Assembly: GCF_022539315.1 (NCBI RefSeq)
Contig: NC_066323.1
Location: forward strand, 11,893,219 to 11,957,218
Direction: 5' to 3'
DNA from: Serinus canaria
Taxonomy: Eukaryota; Chordata; Aves; Passeriformes; Fringillidae
DNA length: 64,000 bases
Shown here piece by piece: positions 1 through 11,870 of the stretch (position 1 is the stretch's first letter; every line of letters starts with the position of its first letter). The notes under the pieces are model-generated. The model did no database searches. It was not told where the DNA came from and worked only from the letters and a program-made list of their open reading frames with translations. Made by a program: the position numbers and the translations under genes.

Positions 1-3000
1 CTGAAGTGACTTCTGCAACCCTGTTCCCACAGCATCTCCTGGGAAAGTGCCTGGCAGACTGGCAGTCGGCACTGTTACAACAAAGCAGAGGGCTGGGAAG
101 CCTTTCTTCTGCTTTGTGCTCTCCAAAGACTCTGCTTTCAGAGAGGACAGGAACCAAAGCCTGTGTGCAGCTCTTCTCCCTGGCATGGCGCCTCAGAGAA
201 TGAAGCAGGTTACGCTGTCTGGTCATTTGACCCACCATCAGTCATCCTCAATAACTTTTTCATCTCTGTTATTTCAGCTAAATGGGCAAAGTCCATGAGT
301 TCATGATGATCTGAGACACTGTGCTTCTGCAGTGCCCTCTGATGCCCCGGTGTCTCCCCACCCGCCCCGCAGACTGGCAGCACTGCTGCCATCAGGACTG
401 GCGTTCCCTGCCCACATGGCCTGGCACCAGCTGGAACAGAGCAGGAGCTAAATGTGCTGATGGACAAAGAACATCTTATGCAAGGGCTGGAGAAGGTCGG
501 CTCACCTTCAGGACACTGGAAAGCAAGGCAGGGGAGCATTCAGTGTGGGAGCCCAGTTTTCCTGCATGGGGGAGGCTGGGTTTGCTGGTGGGCAGTGCCA
601 GGCAGGGTGGGCAGCAGGCAGAGCTGCACGGCCAGGGAGCCCCAGGCTACAGCCAGCCCCGTGCACAAACCAGCTTCATAAAGGTGAGACCATGTTAGAA
701 CATCATTTTGCTGTTCTGAAACCACCATTACCTGTGTTTCCCTTGCCCTCTGCTTTCCAAGCCATACTGCTCAGGCTCCCTCCCTCTCTCCAGTCTTTCC
801 TTGGTAAGAGTCAGGCCTGGAGCAGTGCTCTGAAGAAGGTGGGAAGGACAGTCAGCTGCTGACAGGAACCAGGGTTTGCATGCACAGCTGTGGCAGCACC
901 TGACAGACCTTGCAGTGCTGCAGCCTGACAGTGGGCAGTTCTGGGATTCTCCTTCCCCTGCTCTTTCTTGCTAGATGTTTTCCCAATGCGCTCTCTTCAG
1001 CTCTGCAGTGTGGCAGCTCCAAAACCACGACTTCGAAGTAGCAGCTAAGGCTGCAAGAGAAGCTGCTGGATCCTTTCCACCCTTCCTTGCCCTCTGGGGT
1101 CCTTTCTTCTCTATCCCTGAGGTTTTAGAGTAAGAAAGGTCTAATTAATTTTGCAGCTCGTAATTACTTCTGCAGCTCCACCCTAACAAGCAAGCTCGTC
1201 TGCTCCCCCAGGACAGGTCATGCCCTGACAAACATCTGGCTGCTTAATTGCTCCAAACAGCACTTGGTGCTCTGCAGACAGGCCGGGCTGAGAGTGCTGT
1301 GGGTGCTCTTGGTGCCTGGGAAACCCAAAGGGAGGATGGTGAGGAAGACCAGTGCACATCCCCTTTGACACACAGCCGTGCAAAGGAACTCACCCGTGTG
1401 CACTGCAGCTTCTTGCAGCCTTGCCTAGAAGCAGCATGGCACCTCCCAGGGCACTGTGTCCCTAGAAAGGGCTCATGGGGCCCTTGATGGCTTCATCCAA
1501 GACAGCCTGACTCCCAGGAATCTGGCTGGATCCTCCTTCCCTACTCTCCACAGCTACAAAACTGGCAGAGATGATCAACAACAGAGGTGTGTCTCCTCAC
1601 AGTCCACAGCAGCTGAACTCCAGTCACCTCACAGAGCAGAGGATGCCCAGCAAACACTGAAACCACAAGATCTGCCCAAACCTGACCTGGTGCCAGCCCT
1701 GTCCCTGGCCAGGCAGGTGACCTTGGCTGAGCACATCACCCCCGACACACCTCTTGGAGAGGGGGGACTGAGCAGGCAGATGCATCTGCAGCCCCTCAGG
1801 AAAAGCCTCCTCTAAAGCTGCACCCGCTCAGAGCATTCCCACCCTGGCCATTGTTTTGGGAATGACTGGAAAATGTCAGCAGGGCACTGGGTGCGGGTGG
1901 GGGGGGTCAGGAAAAAGGAAAAAGAGATGATTAGATTTTTTTTTTAAATCAGCCAATAAATTATATTAACTTTTCCATTGACCTTTTGTGGGGTCACATT
2001 ATCAGACTAGTGAATATGGTTCATGAAGATAGGATTATGCTCAGATTTCAAACTGTGCAGAAAGTGCATCCCAAGCAACATGCCAAAATGGAAACGTCAG
2101 CTCTGCCAGATGGGTGTGCTTCTCATTATCCTCCTGAGGAAAGCCAGATCCACCACCTACAAATATTGTATATGTTATTAAAAGGGTCTGGTTCCCAGGG
2201 AGGCTGGGAATTGTGCAAGGTCTGCCTTTGCCAATGGTGCCTTTTTCTCCTTTCCCCTTGAGACTGTGGTGGCAAGGGGAAAGGAGTAAAGGACTGACCC
2301 GTGGAGAGACTGGCTTGCTACAGACAGCCAAGATCAGTTTCCCCCTGGCTCAGCCAGTTTGCCATGGAGCAGACAGCTGGGAGTGGGCAGCTTTCCTTGG
2401 CCAGGGCATGAACACTGGCCTGGCATCCTGGTGCCACCTTTGGGATAGGATAAAGTTCAAAGCATGGGGCCAGGGGAAGAGGGTGTGAGGGTGCAGCTAC
2501 ATGTGCTGGTGCCTGAAAGGGTAGCACTGCTGCCCACGGCTGCCCAGTCTCTGACAGGGCTTAGCAGGTGTTGGCAGACCTGCAGCACTGGGCCACATCA
2601 TATCAGCTCCCTATTATGAAGCCAGCAGCAACAGCTCCTTCTGCAGCTATAGCATCTTCCAGGAGTGCCCCAGGGAGCAGGGAGTGTGCCAGCCCACAGG
2701 GGCAGTACCCCTGCTGCCCCCAGGGCTGTCCTAGTCCTCGGGGCTTAGGGAGTTGCCCGGACCCTTGGACTGCAGCCCCGTTAGACAGAAGCCTCCTCTG
2801 GGACCCCACCAGTCCAGCATGGCCAAAATTAGCTTCCCCTGAGTGTGTGCTGGGTAGAAGAGCCACAATTTATCTGAGAAAAGCATTATTGTATTCCTCG
2901 AGCCCTATCTTATCAGGGAAAGGAAAACAGGACGTTGACAAATTGCCTCTGCAGCAGCCGGGTGAGCACATGATTTTCGGTAATCGCCCCCCCTGTGGTC

Positions 3001-5477
3001 GCCAGTGGCCACTATTGTTCCCAGCCCTGGCTGTGCCCTGCGGAGTCTGGGCAGCCATGACCCTCCCAAAAGGAAGAGAGCAGTGGGCCTGGCCACCCTC
3101 ACCTTGGCTGCACCCAGTACATTGTGTTTGCAGGTGGCCATGCAGCTGAAGTTAGACTGACCCCTTTATCAGGAGCCTTCAAGTGCTGATAAGGTGACAT
3201 CGACTGCCTGGAGCAGGGACTTGAACTCTTTTGCAAGGGGAGATGGTTATCAGCAGTCTCTGGCAGGGCTGTGCTGGCTCTGGAGCCTCACAGCTGGAAG
3301 CAGAGCTGAGCTCTGAGCCTGGGACAGATAGGAAGGGTTTGTTTTGCTTTGCACAATGAGCGCTCAGATCCTGTCCAACAGTGGAGCAGAGCACAGCCGG
3401 GCACTTCAAAGGCACTCAGCCTAGTGCTGTCACCACACAGGGGATCCAGGGTGGCCAGTGGCCATCCTGCCCCTGGGACGCTCAGCCTGACCCCAGGGAC
3501 AGCCTGGCCCCTGAAATGCTGGTTGCAACAAGACACACATTGTTCCCAGTCCCAGGGCAAAGAGGATCATCACCTGGAGAGCTTATGTCATCTCACCAGG
3601 AAGTCTAAGAGCCACCCACGAGCCCATCTCTGCCTGCAAAGCATCCATGCAGGGAGGAGAGCAGGGCACTCTGTGACCTCTCTGCTCCTTGTTGCTGCAA
3701 GGCCACCTGGGGACCCTCCCCAGCAGAGTCATGAGGACCAAAAGCCTGTTCAATGGGTCCACAAACCACATTCCAGAGCAGGGAGCAGCTGGTGCTTGGC
3801 TCACATCTGCTGCAGGCCCACGGCAGGAGAAGATCACAGGGTGACTGATGGCCAGTGGGACAGCCAGCATGGCCCTGCAGTGACATTCCACAAGGGACCC
3901 CTGCCTGACCCACTGAGCTCACCTGGAAGGGGGAACAGCACTGGAACCATGATAGATGCTGCAGCCAACCTGACTCCGGTGCAATGCACTGGGAAGCTCC
4001 TCATCCCCCTAAGCACAACTGTGCTTGCTGCTGGGGTGATCTCCATCAGAGCCGCTGGTGCCAGTGGTATCTCCCCAAATATCCCAGCAGAAGCAGCCAG
4101 TGAGGGCTACTGGGAGCAGGCAGAAGCTACAGCAAACCATGTTGCACGGCTGTACAACACCTATCTGGTGTTTTGGTGCTCCGTGCCCTTTCTTGCTCTG
4201 CTGCTGGCTCCTGCTTCCCAGGGCTGGATGAAGGGAGAGAGTGATAGCTGCTGCAAGTGTCACAGCCACCCCAGCAAAGCTGCTGCTGACTCCTGCATGT
4301 CTGCCTATGCCAACTGCTCAGCTCTCTGCTGAATCTAGGTGAACTGAATACAAGATCTGAAAGGGCTGAGGCCACTGATCTCCACTTGTTGCACCTCAGG
4401 GCAGAGGACAAGTGCAGCTACTGGAAAACTGCAAACCACAGGAGTGTGTGAGGTGCTCCAGTCCCTCCTACACAGCTCCTGCCTTCACCAGATCCCTGAA
4501 ATGTCCCTTCCCTCAGCCTGACCAAACAGCAGTGTGCACCTTCATGGCTCCCACCCTGGGACCCCCACAAGAAGGGAGCAGGCACTGTTTGCAGGGCACA
4601 GCACCCATCCCACTGCTTTGTGAAGTGTCAGTGATGGAACACCAAGGCAGCCCTTGGGACATGCCTCTGGGGCCAGCACAGAGCAGGTCAGCACAGGGTG
4701 ACCTCCTGCAGCCACCCTGCCGCTCCCAGTGCCACAGCCTGGGGCCTTCCTGAGCCAAAGAGCCAGCCCTGGCCTGCCTCCCTGAACTCCTCACATCATT
4801 CATCCCAGTCTTGCTGCCCAAAATAGCCTACAATGATTTCCGCAGTTAATCTGGGCCTGCAGGCTGTAATCTGAATTTGGCTCTAGCCAACTTCATTTCA
4901 GACTTCACTGTCCCCTTACTCAGTGACACAGCAGAGGCACTCCTCTCCTTTTCTCTGCTGCCCCAAGGGTACCCACCCCATCACCTCCCCTCTTTGGGAC
5001 AGGACACTGCTGCAGGGGCTCACCTCTATCCCTACTGGGATGGCACCTGTTCCCCTTGCACCTCTTCTCATGGCCTATTTAGCTCTGGGGAGTGCCCATG
5101 CTGTACACACATCAGATTATCATCCAGCCCTTTCCCAACCAGCTCCCACTCAGCACTGCTCCCATGACAGCCTCCTCTTTGGCAGCACCTAATCCTGCTC
5201 CCAGTCCTGCCCACACGGACACCACTCTGTCCCTGTCCCCCCACTCTGAAAAATAACCTATAACATATAGAACATGTCACTCTGTCCCTCAGCCACTCAG
5301 CAATGCTTTCAACATCTGCCACCGGCTTTGGGATGCTCATACACCCAATAGAAATGTATCACTAGTAAATGTTGTGGCCTCATTTTTCTCAGCTCTTCCA
5401 AAGTGTTTAAAGTTAAGATTTAAAGCAAGACACCAAGCTGTGTGATGCAACTTACACCCTTGAAGGATGGCATCCCA
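1..5477. other. Intergenic or intronic DNA, no gene recognised
   Basis: I find no coding exon I can defend here. The longest open frame (3349-4332, plus strand, 327 codons) has no recognisable domain, is rich in Pro, Ser, Ala and His, and looks like chance openness in GC-rich DNA. In mammals TMEM44 lies on this side of LSG1 on the same strand; I looked for its membrane segments and conserved C-terminal part and did not see them. The stretch includes a G-run at about 1898-1906, a T-run with AT-rich DNA at about 1930-1975, and a cluster of GATA motifs at about 2870-3252, listed separately. Confidence 0.5.
2870..3252. promoter_or_regulatory. Cluster of WGATAA motifs (candidate enhancer)
   Basis: Five to six GATA-factor motifs fall within about 380 bases: TTATCT at 2870, an overlapping pair TATCTTATCA at about 906-915 of the same kilobase (2906-2915), TTATCA at 3166, TGATAA at 3187 and TTATCA at 3247. 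CAGCTG E-boxes lie nearby at about 3142 and 3289. This density is higher than in the surrounding DNA. Whether it is an enhancer is inference; no gene nearby in this window is an obvious target. Confidence 0.25.
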
Positions 5478-5993
5478 CCTGCAGGACTGCACCCAGCCAT
5501 GGGGTCCCCAGCATAAGAAGGACATAGAGCAGTGGGAGCAGGGCCACAGGAGGCCATAAAGATTATCAGAGTGCTGGAGCACCTCTCCTGTGAGGAAAGG
5601 CTGAGAAAGTTGTGGCTGTTCAGCCTGGAGAGGCGAAGGCTTGGGGCTGACCTTAGACTTGCCTTTCAGTACTTGAAAGGGACCTACCAGAAAGATGAGA
5701 ACAAACATTTTAGTAAGGCCTGTTGTGATATGACAAGGGGTAATGGATTTAAGGTGAAGGAGGATTAATTTAGACTAGGTATAAGACAGAAATTCTTTAC
5801 AATGAGGGGAAACACTGGAACAGGTTGCCCAGAGAGGTGATTGTTGCCTTATCCTAAGAAACATTCAATGCAGGATTAGATGGAGCTATGAACAACCTGA
5901 TCTAATTGAAGATGCTCATTGCAGGGTGATGGACTAGGTGGTCATTGAAGGTCCCCTTCAACCTAAACTATTCTATGATTTCCCTTGCAGGAG
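5478..5993 (+). mobile_element. CR1 LINE fragment (3' end, sense on plus strand)
   Basis: About 515 bases match the familiar 3' end of avian CR1 retrotransposons. In order they carry the segment reading through 'ctctcctgtgaggaaagg', 'ctgttcagcctggagagg', 'acaaggggtaatgg', 'ggaacaggttgcccagagag' and the terminal 'ccttcaacctaaac...attctatgatt'. It covers the end of the reverse-transcriptase ORF plus the 3' UTR and is 5'-truncated, as is usual for CR1. Frame-breaking differences show it is an inactive old copy. A 78-codon open frame inside it (5532-5768) is a remnant of the element, not a gene. Confidence 0.93.
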
Positions 5994-8900
5994 TGTAAAT
6001 GAAGGACACAGATGTTCCTGTGGGATGGAGCAGGAGCAGGCCAGGCCAAGGCCGCTGGTGCAGGGCTCACTGTGAAGCACTGGGAACACCATGTGCCCGC
6101 TGCACAGCCCGTGACAGCCAGAGCCGGCGGCCGGGAGATCCCGGCTCACACGGACATCCTCCTGAGCTTCAGAAAGCAGCCGAGGTGCCCACCCCAGCGT
6201 CTGCAGCCGGGACTTTTGTTTCACTTGAGGTTATCTTATCGCCATAGGAAAGGCAATACAGCAGAAGAATTTCCTTTCCTTTATGTTTCCAGCCTTTCCA
6301 TTGTCTGGCGTCTGTATTTCGGAGCCTTGCCACTCACCAATGTGCTCAGGCCTCTGGAAATATGAATGCAGGCCCTTCTTATCAACAGGAGCTCTACAAA
6401 TGCTCTTTTTGTTGCTGCAGGCAAACCAGGCAGGGTCTGGTGGCCCCAGGCTCCATCCCCATCCCATTCATGAGTGCATTTTCCACTGTCCAAGGCAGGT
6501 GCCAGCTCAGTAGTTCTTTCAGAGGGATGGCACTGCCAGGCAGCAGACCTTGATGAGAATTGACCAAGGCGTTGAAACACCACAATCTTCCATTTCTTTC
6601 TTCCTTATATGCAGACCATGAATGATGGGTCAGCCCCCCACAGAGAGCACTGAAAACATACTCAACCTGCTGGATGGGTTTCCATCTCACTGGTCCATGG
6701 TTTGTGGTGCTAAAGTTAGCAGCCAGGGATCACCAGGAAATGTGGTGGCCACCAGCAAGGAGCCACAGGCTGTCCCTTTCTCCTGCCTTGCTGAGTGCAT
6801 CAGCTGGCTTCAGTTCCACTGGGCATGGCTTGTAAGCCTAAATGCAGGGGGAAACAGCAGCACAATCACAAGAGGAGCCTGATGGGTTTGAATCCAGTTG
6901 TGAGACTGCACCTCTTCCAAAGCCCCAGATCCAGAGAAGGAAGCCATCAGTGGTGAGAAAGGGGGACCCCTATGCCATATCTCAGCAGAACAAGCGTGAA
7001 AGATTCTGGGAACTGTCCCTGGTCCACCAGGCAGTGCTTCAGGCACAACACGGCATGGCAACCTGTGGTGGCACCCCAGAGCTTCTCACCTTCCTCCAGA
7101 GAGCCCCAAAGAAGTACTTTCTGCTGCTTATTGCTTGTTTGGCTGAGGTGCTTGGCTGGATATCCTGGAAGGGCTGCAGCTTGTCTGAAGGTGCCTGGGC
7201 ACAGCACAGAGCAAGGCTGAGCAGCAGGGCTGGGCTGGCTCCACTGCACCATCACATCCTCCAAGTCCCACTGTGAAGAGAAAGGAGCAGGCAGTGCCCC
7301 AGCTGGGTTCTGGGGAGCCCCAGGCAACTCCCTGGGCAGCACAGGACCTGCACTGCCTCCTTCCAGAAAGAGGAACTGGCTGCATTTGAAACGATAAAGT
7401 TTTTGGTTCTCCCTTTCTCCGTGGCAAAGCAGAATAGTGCTGGTTTCCATTTTTCTCACACACTTCCCTTGCTGCCCAGACAGTATGAGGAGAGGGCTCA
7501 GGAGTACAGAGTGGCCAAGCAAGATGTGGTGCCAAGAGTAAAAGAAGCCCTTTTCCCTGAGACCACCAGAAGTGATTCCTGAGCATCCCCCTGCACTGCC
7601 CTGAGCACAGCTAGTTCTGAGAAGCTCCAAGCAGAGACACTCTTGGTGAAAACCCTGCGAAATCCCAGATGAGCCTGCACTGGTCTATCAATGCTGACCA
7701 AAACAAAGGGGCTCTGTGGATGCTTCCAGCTTCCCTTTGCTCTGAGCAGGCAGAAAAAGCCTGGCTGGACTGCAGGACCTTCCCTCATGGATGATGTTTC
7801 TGGTACTTTGCCTCAGCTCCCAAGTGATGAAGGACTGGTGACATTTCCAGAAGGGCAAACCCAAGTCTGCTCCACCCAGCACATGCAGTCCTCCTGCCCT
7901 GACACCACCCATGGGACAGACCCTTTTCCCACAGCCACAGCAAGAAAGAACACTGGGGCAGAGTTCCTCTGACTCAGTAGTGGTTTCTTTTCCTCTTGTC
8001 CTCACCATGACCTCTCTTCTTTCCTCAAGATGTCCTGGGCACCTCAGGCATTTTGCTTGGGAGAGATTCTTTTCTGGAAAGCAACTCCCTGCTCCTCTCC
8101 CAGCTGCCCCAGGATATTTTTCCCCAATATTTTTTTCCTTCTGCAGCAAAAAAAAAAAAAAAAAAGAAAAAATTCCGTAAAAAAGCTGGACTGGAGCCAC
8201 CACACAGGGGAGGGGGACAGCACAATACTGCTCCTCACAGACAAATGGGGGTAAAGGATCCTGAAGGGGCCAGGCAATGGCATGAAGCTCCTCAGAGGAG
8301 GGAAGGAGCTGTGACCAGAGAGGAAAAAAGAAAGGTTGCTTCTTATTTTAAAGCAACAGTGTCTCAGGAGAATTAGGAGTTGCTTCACTTTTGTAGAAAC
8401 AGCTTGAAAGGCCCTGGACTCAGCTGCTGCCTTGCCACGGCCAGAGCCACACTCCCCATTGTGGTCCTCTTGGCCACCTCCCTGCCTGGCTGGCTGGAAG
8501 GGCAGCTCAGGAGCCGCTCTGCAGGGGTGTGCTGGGGTGTGAGTCCCTGGGAACCCACACCTCTGCTGGGATCTTGAACCGGAGCAGGACCCAGCACTGC
8601 TGCTGGGGGCACCGGGGCTGCTCCTCTGCCTGGGAAAGGCCGGCCCCTAACGGCAGGAGAGGGGGAGTTCAGCCTCCTCCAGAGACGCAAGGAGTAGTTT
8701 TGGGCCACGTGGTGACCGCAGAAAACCAGCGAGATCCCACTTGGCAGTTCCTTGCTGCAGACTCCCTGGTGCAAAAAGCCATCATACCTTTGATCCTTGA
8801 CCTGAGACATTGGGAAAAGATCAGACACCTGACCCTCACAGCCCCACAGTCTGCAGTGGGGTGATGGGCAGAGGAAATGTTTGTGCAGTGCTGGCTCTGC

Positions 8901-11870
8901 CGAGGGGAGCAAAGCTCCTACATCACCTGCCACCAACTGCAGTTAGAAGAGCCACAGCACCCACAACAGAGTGGCTCAGGGATTTGCATCCTGGCATTCT
9001 CTACCCCTCAACTGCTCACCCATGATGCTTCAAGTTTCAGGAACAGAGTAAAACATACTGCTCTTCCTCAATAAGACTGCAAAACGCTTGTTTGTAGTAG
9101 CTAGATGGCCTAGACGAGTCAAGTGTGTGAAGCAGAGCCCCAGTTCTCTGGATGTCCAGGGCAGAGCTGGCGATTCCACCACAGGCTGCCAGTGCTGCCC
9201 CACAGGTGTGGCACCCAGGGCCATGCACAGCACAGACCCACCCATGATCTCTGGGGACACCATGTGCTGTGAGGGACTGCAGGCTGGTGTGAGACCCCCT
9301 GAACTGGGCAGCAGAGACCTGCAGGGAGAACTGTAGTTCTCAATGCAAGTGAAACATGCCATAAATAGCAATTTCAGCTCCAAAACATATTCCCAAACCA
9401 GTTCTGCATTTCTACTGCAGGTATCAGTGCAGGAGGTAACATCAGCCAGGAAAACAAACTGCTTGCATTATAAAGCAAAGCTGCCTGAAAGGGGAGACAG
9501 CACTGGGGTGCTGGGGATCCCAAAGAAGAGACTGGAGCCAGTTGCAGCCTGCACACTCCCTCTACACACACAATGCCCTTGAAGAAAACAGCACTCCAAA
9601 ATGGAAGCTGGCCTTCTCCAGACAGCAGTGGAGCAGAAGCTCATTCACAGGTGGCCAGGGCAGAGCACATTGTCTCCTTTGTGCTGGTTCTGAGCAGTGC
9701 CCACATGGCCTCACGCCTGCCAGCTGCTGCCATGTGCTGTACTGAGCTGTCAGCAAGGCCCAGCTGGCACTGCCCAGTGAGGGATTTGGTTCAGCAACAA
9801 AACAAACCACCACAGGAAAGCCTCTTACCTATTTTGCCCACTGCTCAGTAACAGCATGAAATATTAACAGGTCTTTACATCCTTCTTCTGTTGAGGCAAG
9901 AGTCCTTTAGCACAGCAAGGAGCAGTTTGCATTTAACACCTGAGCACACACTACTTGCTTGGTCATATTTACATTATCTTCCATTCACTCATGCAAACAC
10001 TGCAAGTTGCTTGGCAGGTCTCATGGCAAATAGTTTCTGCAAGCAACACGAAGTCATCCCAACTCTCAGGCCCTGGGGATTTCTGTCACTCACTAGGTTT
10101 GGAAGGGTCTACATAAGGACCCTTATGCCTGTCCAGCAAGGTGGCTCATGGAGACCCAGCCAACAGGAAAGGGCAGACAATGCAAAAGCAGAGAACTTGG
10201 GTACACGCAACATGGGCTAACAATTCAAAATGCTTCTAAAGCAGAAAAACAGAATTGAAAAAAGAAGTTCTACATCTTCAATAAAAGATACTCCAGTTTG
10301 ACAGTTAGTACGTTCACACAAAACAGGACAAAACCAAAGGAGTGTTTCTGAGCAATCAAGTCCCTAAAGCACTGTAAGGGACAAAAGCAGGTATCTTTCC
10401 TGCAAGGAGGGTGGAGAAGTCAGATCAGAGTGACTTGGCTAAGGCACAACCTTTTCAGGAAACAAAGGCAAAGATCACCTTCTCCAGGAGAAGTAGATTA
10501 AACAGTCTCTGCTGAGAATCCACTTTCCACTACGGTACACTGATTTTAAATACCACTGACCATATTAATTCAGGGAAATTATACTTTAACTTTACACATG
10601 GCAGGGAACTATCTTCCCTCCAGTGATGTAATTAGGAACTTGAGAGCAGGCACCCCAGGGGAAGAAGGAGCTGAAATGAGAGCTTTGCTGTCAGGGGACC
10701 CTCTGCATACACAGTGCAAACTGCCTGTACAGGACACACACAAAGGGTCACAAAGCCAAAACTGGCTTGGTTTGCTGTGGCAGTTGCTTTCATCTCTCCA
10801 TCCACATTTAAAGCCTGGAAAGTACAGAATTACAAGACAGCAATCCCTTTTTATAGCATCAAGAGACCAGTATCATTTGTTATTCCTTCCACCACCTAAA
10901 AACAAAGCATGACTCGTCTTCGTGAGCTTTTCCAGTCCTATCATTACTCCCTGTGCTGAACAAGGAATGAAGAGCTCTGAACAAGTGCACAAACATTTTC
11001 TCAGAAGGGCAGCTGAGAAGTAAATCTCACTTCAATCTGACCCCAGGTAAGTAAAGTCTTTTTAGCATCAAATACTTATGTACTCAATTAATTCTGCTAA
11101 TAGACAATTCTCTGACTTAGGGCAGTGAGACAGATCATGACACATATACAGGAAGTAAAATCTCAAGTATATTTAAGGACAAATTAGCACCAGGTTTTTA
11201 GACAGTCATATGGAGCCAATGGGGAAGTCACACAAAAAAAACTGATACCAGCTCAGTGTAAAGGATATACAAACATTTTCCTTGCACGGTGTGCTGTGCT
11301 CTGCTCAAGATGGAAATAGGGAGTGGTTACAGATTCTACAGAATAGGACTGAGAATAGCACAGAAGGAATACGGCAATAAAGATCATTCTGCCTCATTTG
11401 TCAACACACTAAAGCATTTTGTCAAATCAACAAACAAGCCTTAAAGACCAGGAAAAAAAAAAATAGCGATAGTGTCTCAAAATGTAACAAACATCACTCA
11501 TTGAAACTGAACTGTTTAAAGATTTTACTCAGTTTTACCAGGGCTTGCTTTGATTCCAACAGCTATAAAATACATCCTTTATGGAAGGAAAAAACATTCC
11601 TGCACAGCTCCATCTGCTCCCATTGAAAGGATGTTTCATCAGCAGTCAAATGTCTGGGCTGGCTTCCAGATAACACCAACAGCCAGGTCTCTTTTGTTCT
11701 CAGAAGGGATGAACTGAAGCCACCAGAGCTCACTCTCATCCCCTGCCAGGCCAATCCACTGCAGAGAGCTCCCAGGTGAGCTAGTGATGCCCACTTATCT
11801 GTTTCTCCCCCTCAATTAAGGCCTGTGAGTGCAGTCCCTGCCCTGAAAAGGCAAGATACTGTTGCCACAG
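5994..11870. other. LSG1 downstream flank, including presumed LSG1 3' UTR
   Basis: No protein-coding gene is recognised. Bases 8148-8165 are an 18-base A run. From about 9,850 to 11,870 the DNA is AT-rich, low in CpG and free of long open frames, which suits the 3' UTR and downstream flank of LSG1 (minus strand). I see no AATAAA or ATTAAA on the minus strand between about 9,400 and 11,870, so the transcript end cannot be placed; weaker variants are possible at about 11,523 (AGTAAA) and 10,847 (TATAAA). Two AATAAA words (about 10,280 and 11,375) are on the opposite strand. Open frames at 6842-7276 (plus) and 6947-7630 (minus) have no recognisable features. Confidence 0.45.
8148..8165. repeat. 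Poly-A tract (18 bases)
   Basis: This is an uninterrupted run of 18 A, followed by G and six more A, with a short T-run just upstream at about 8130-8136. No retroelement body is recognisable next to it. Confidence 0.9.

Noticed and set aside
3349..4332. 327-codon open frame on the plus strand
   Set aside because: No recognisable domain and composition like the surrounding noncoding DNA in all frames. A membrane-like patch near its end is not enough to call a gene.
6338..6421. Exon-like segment on the minus strand with good acceptor (TTTGCCTGCAG) and donor (GTGAGTGG)
   Set aside because: Only one frame is open, it matches no protein I know (including TMEM44), and no partner exons are visible. 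Could be chance or a noncoding exon.
6947..7630. 227-codon open frame on the minus strand
   Set aside because: No domain, and overlapping open frames in other phases show general openness rather than coding.
1..11870. TMEM44 (expected neighbour of LSG1)
   Set aside because: I searched by eye for its conserved segments on the minus strand and found none; the gene may lie outside the window or be absent in this lineage.
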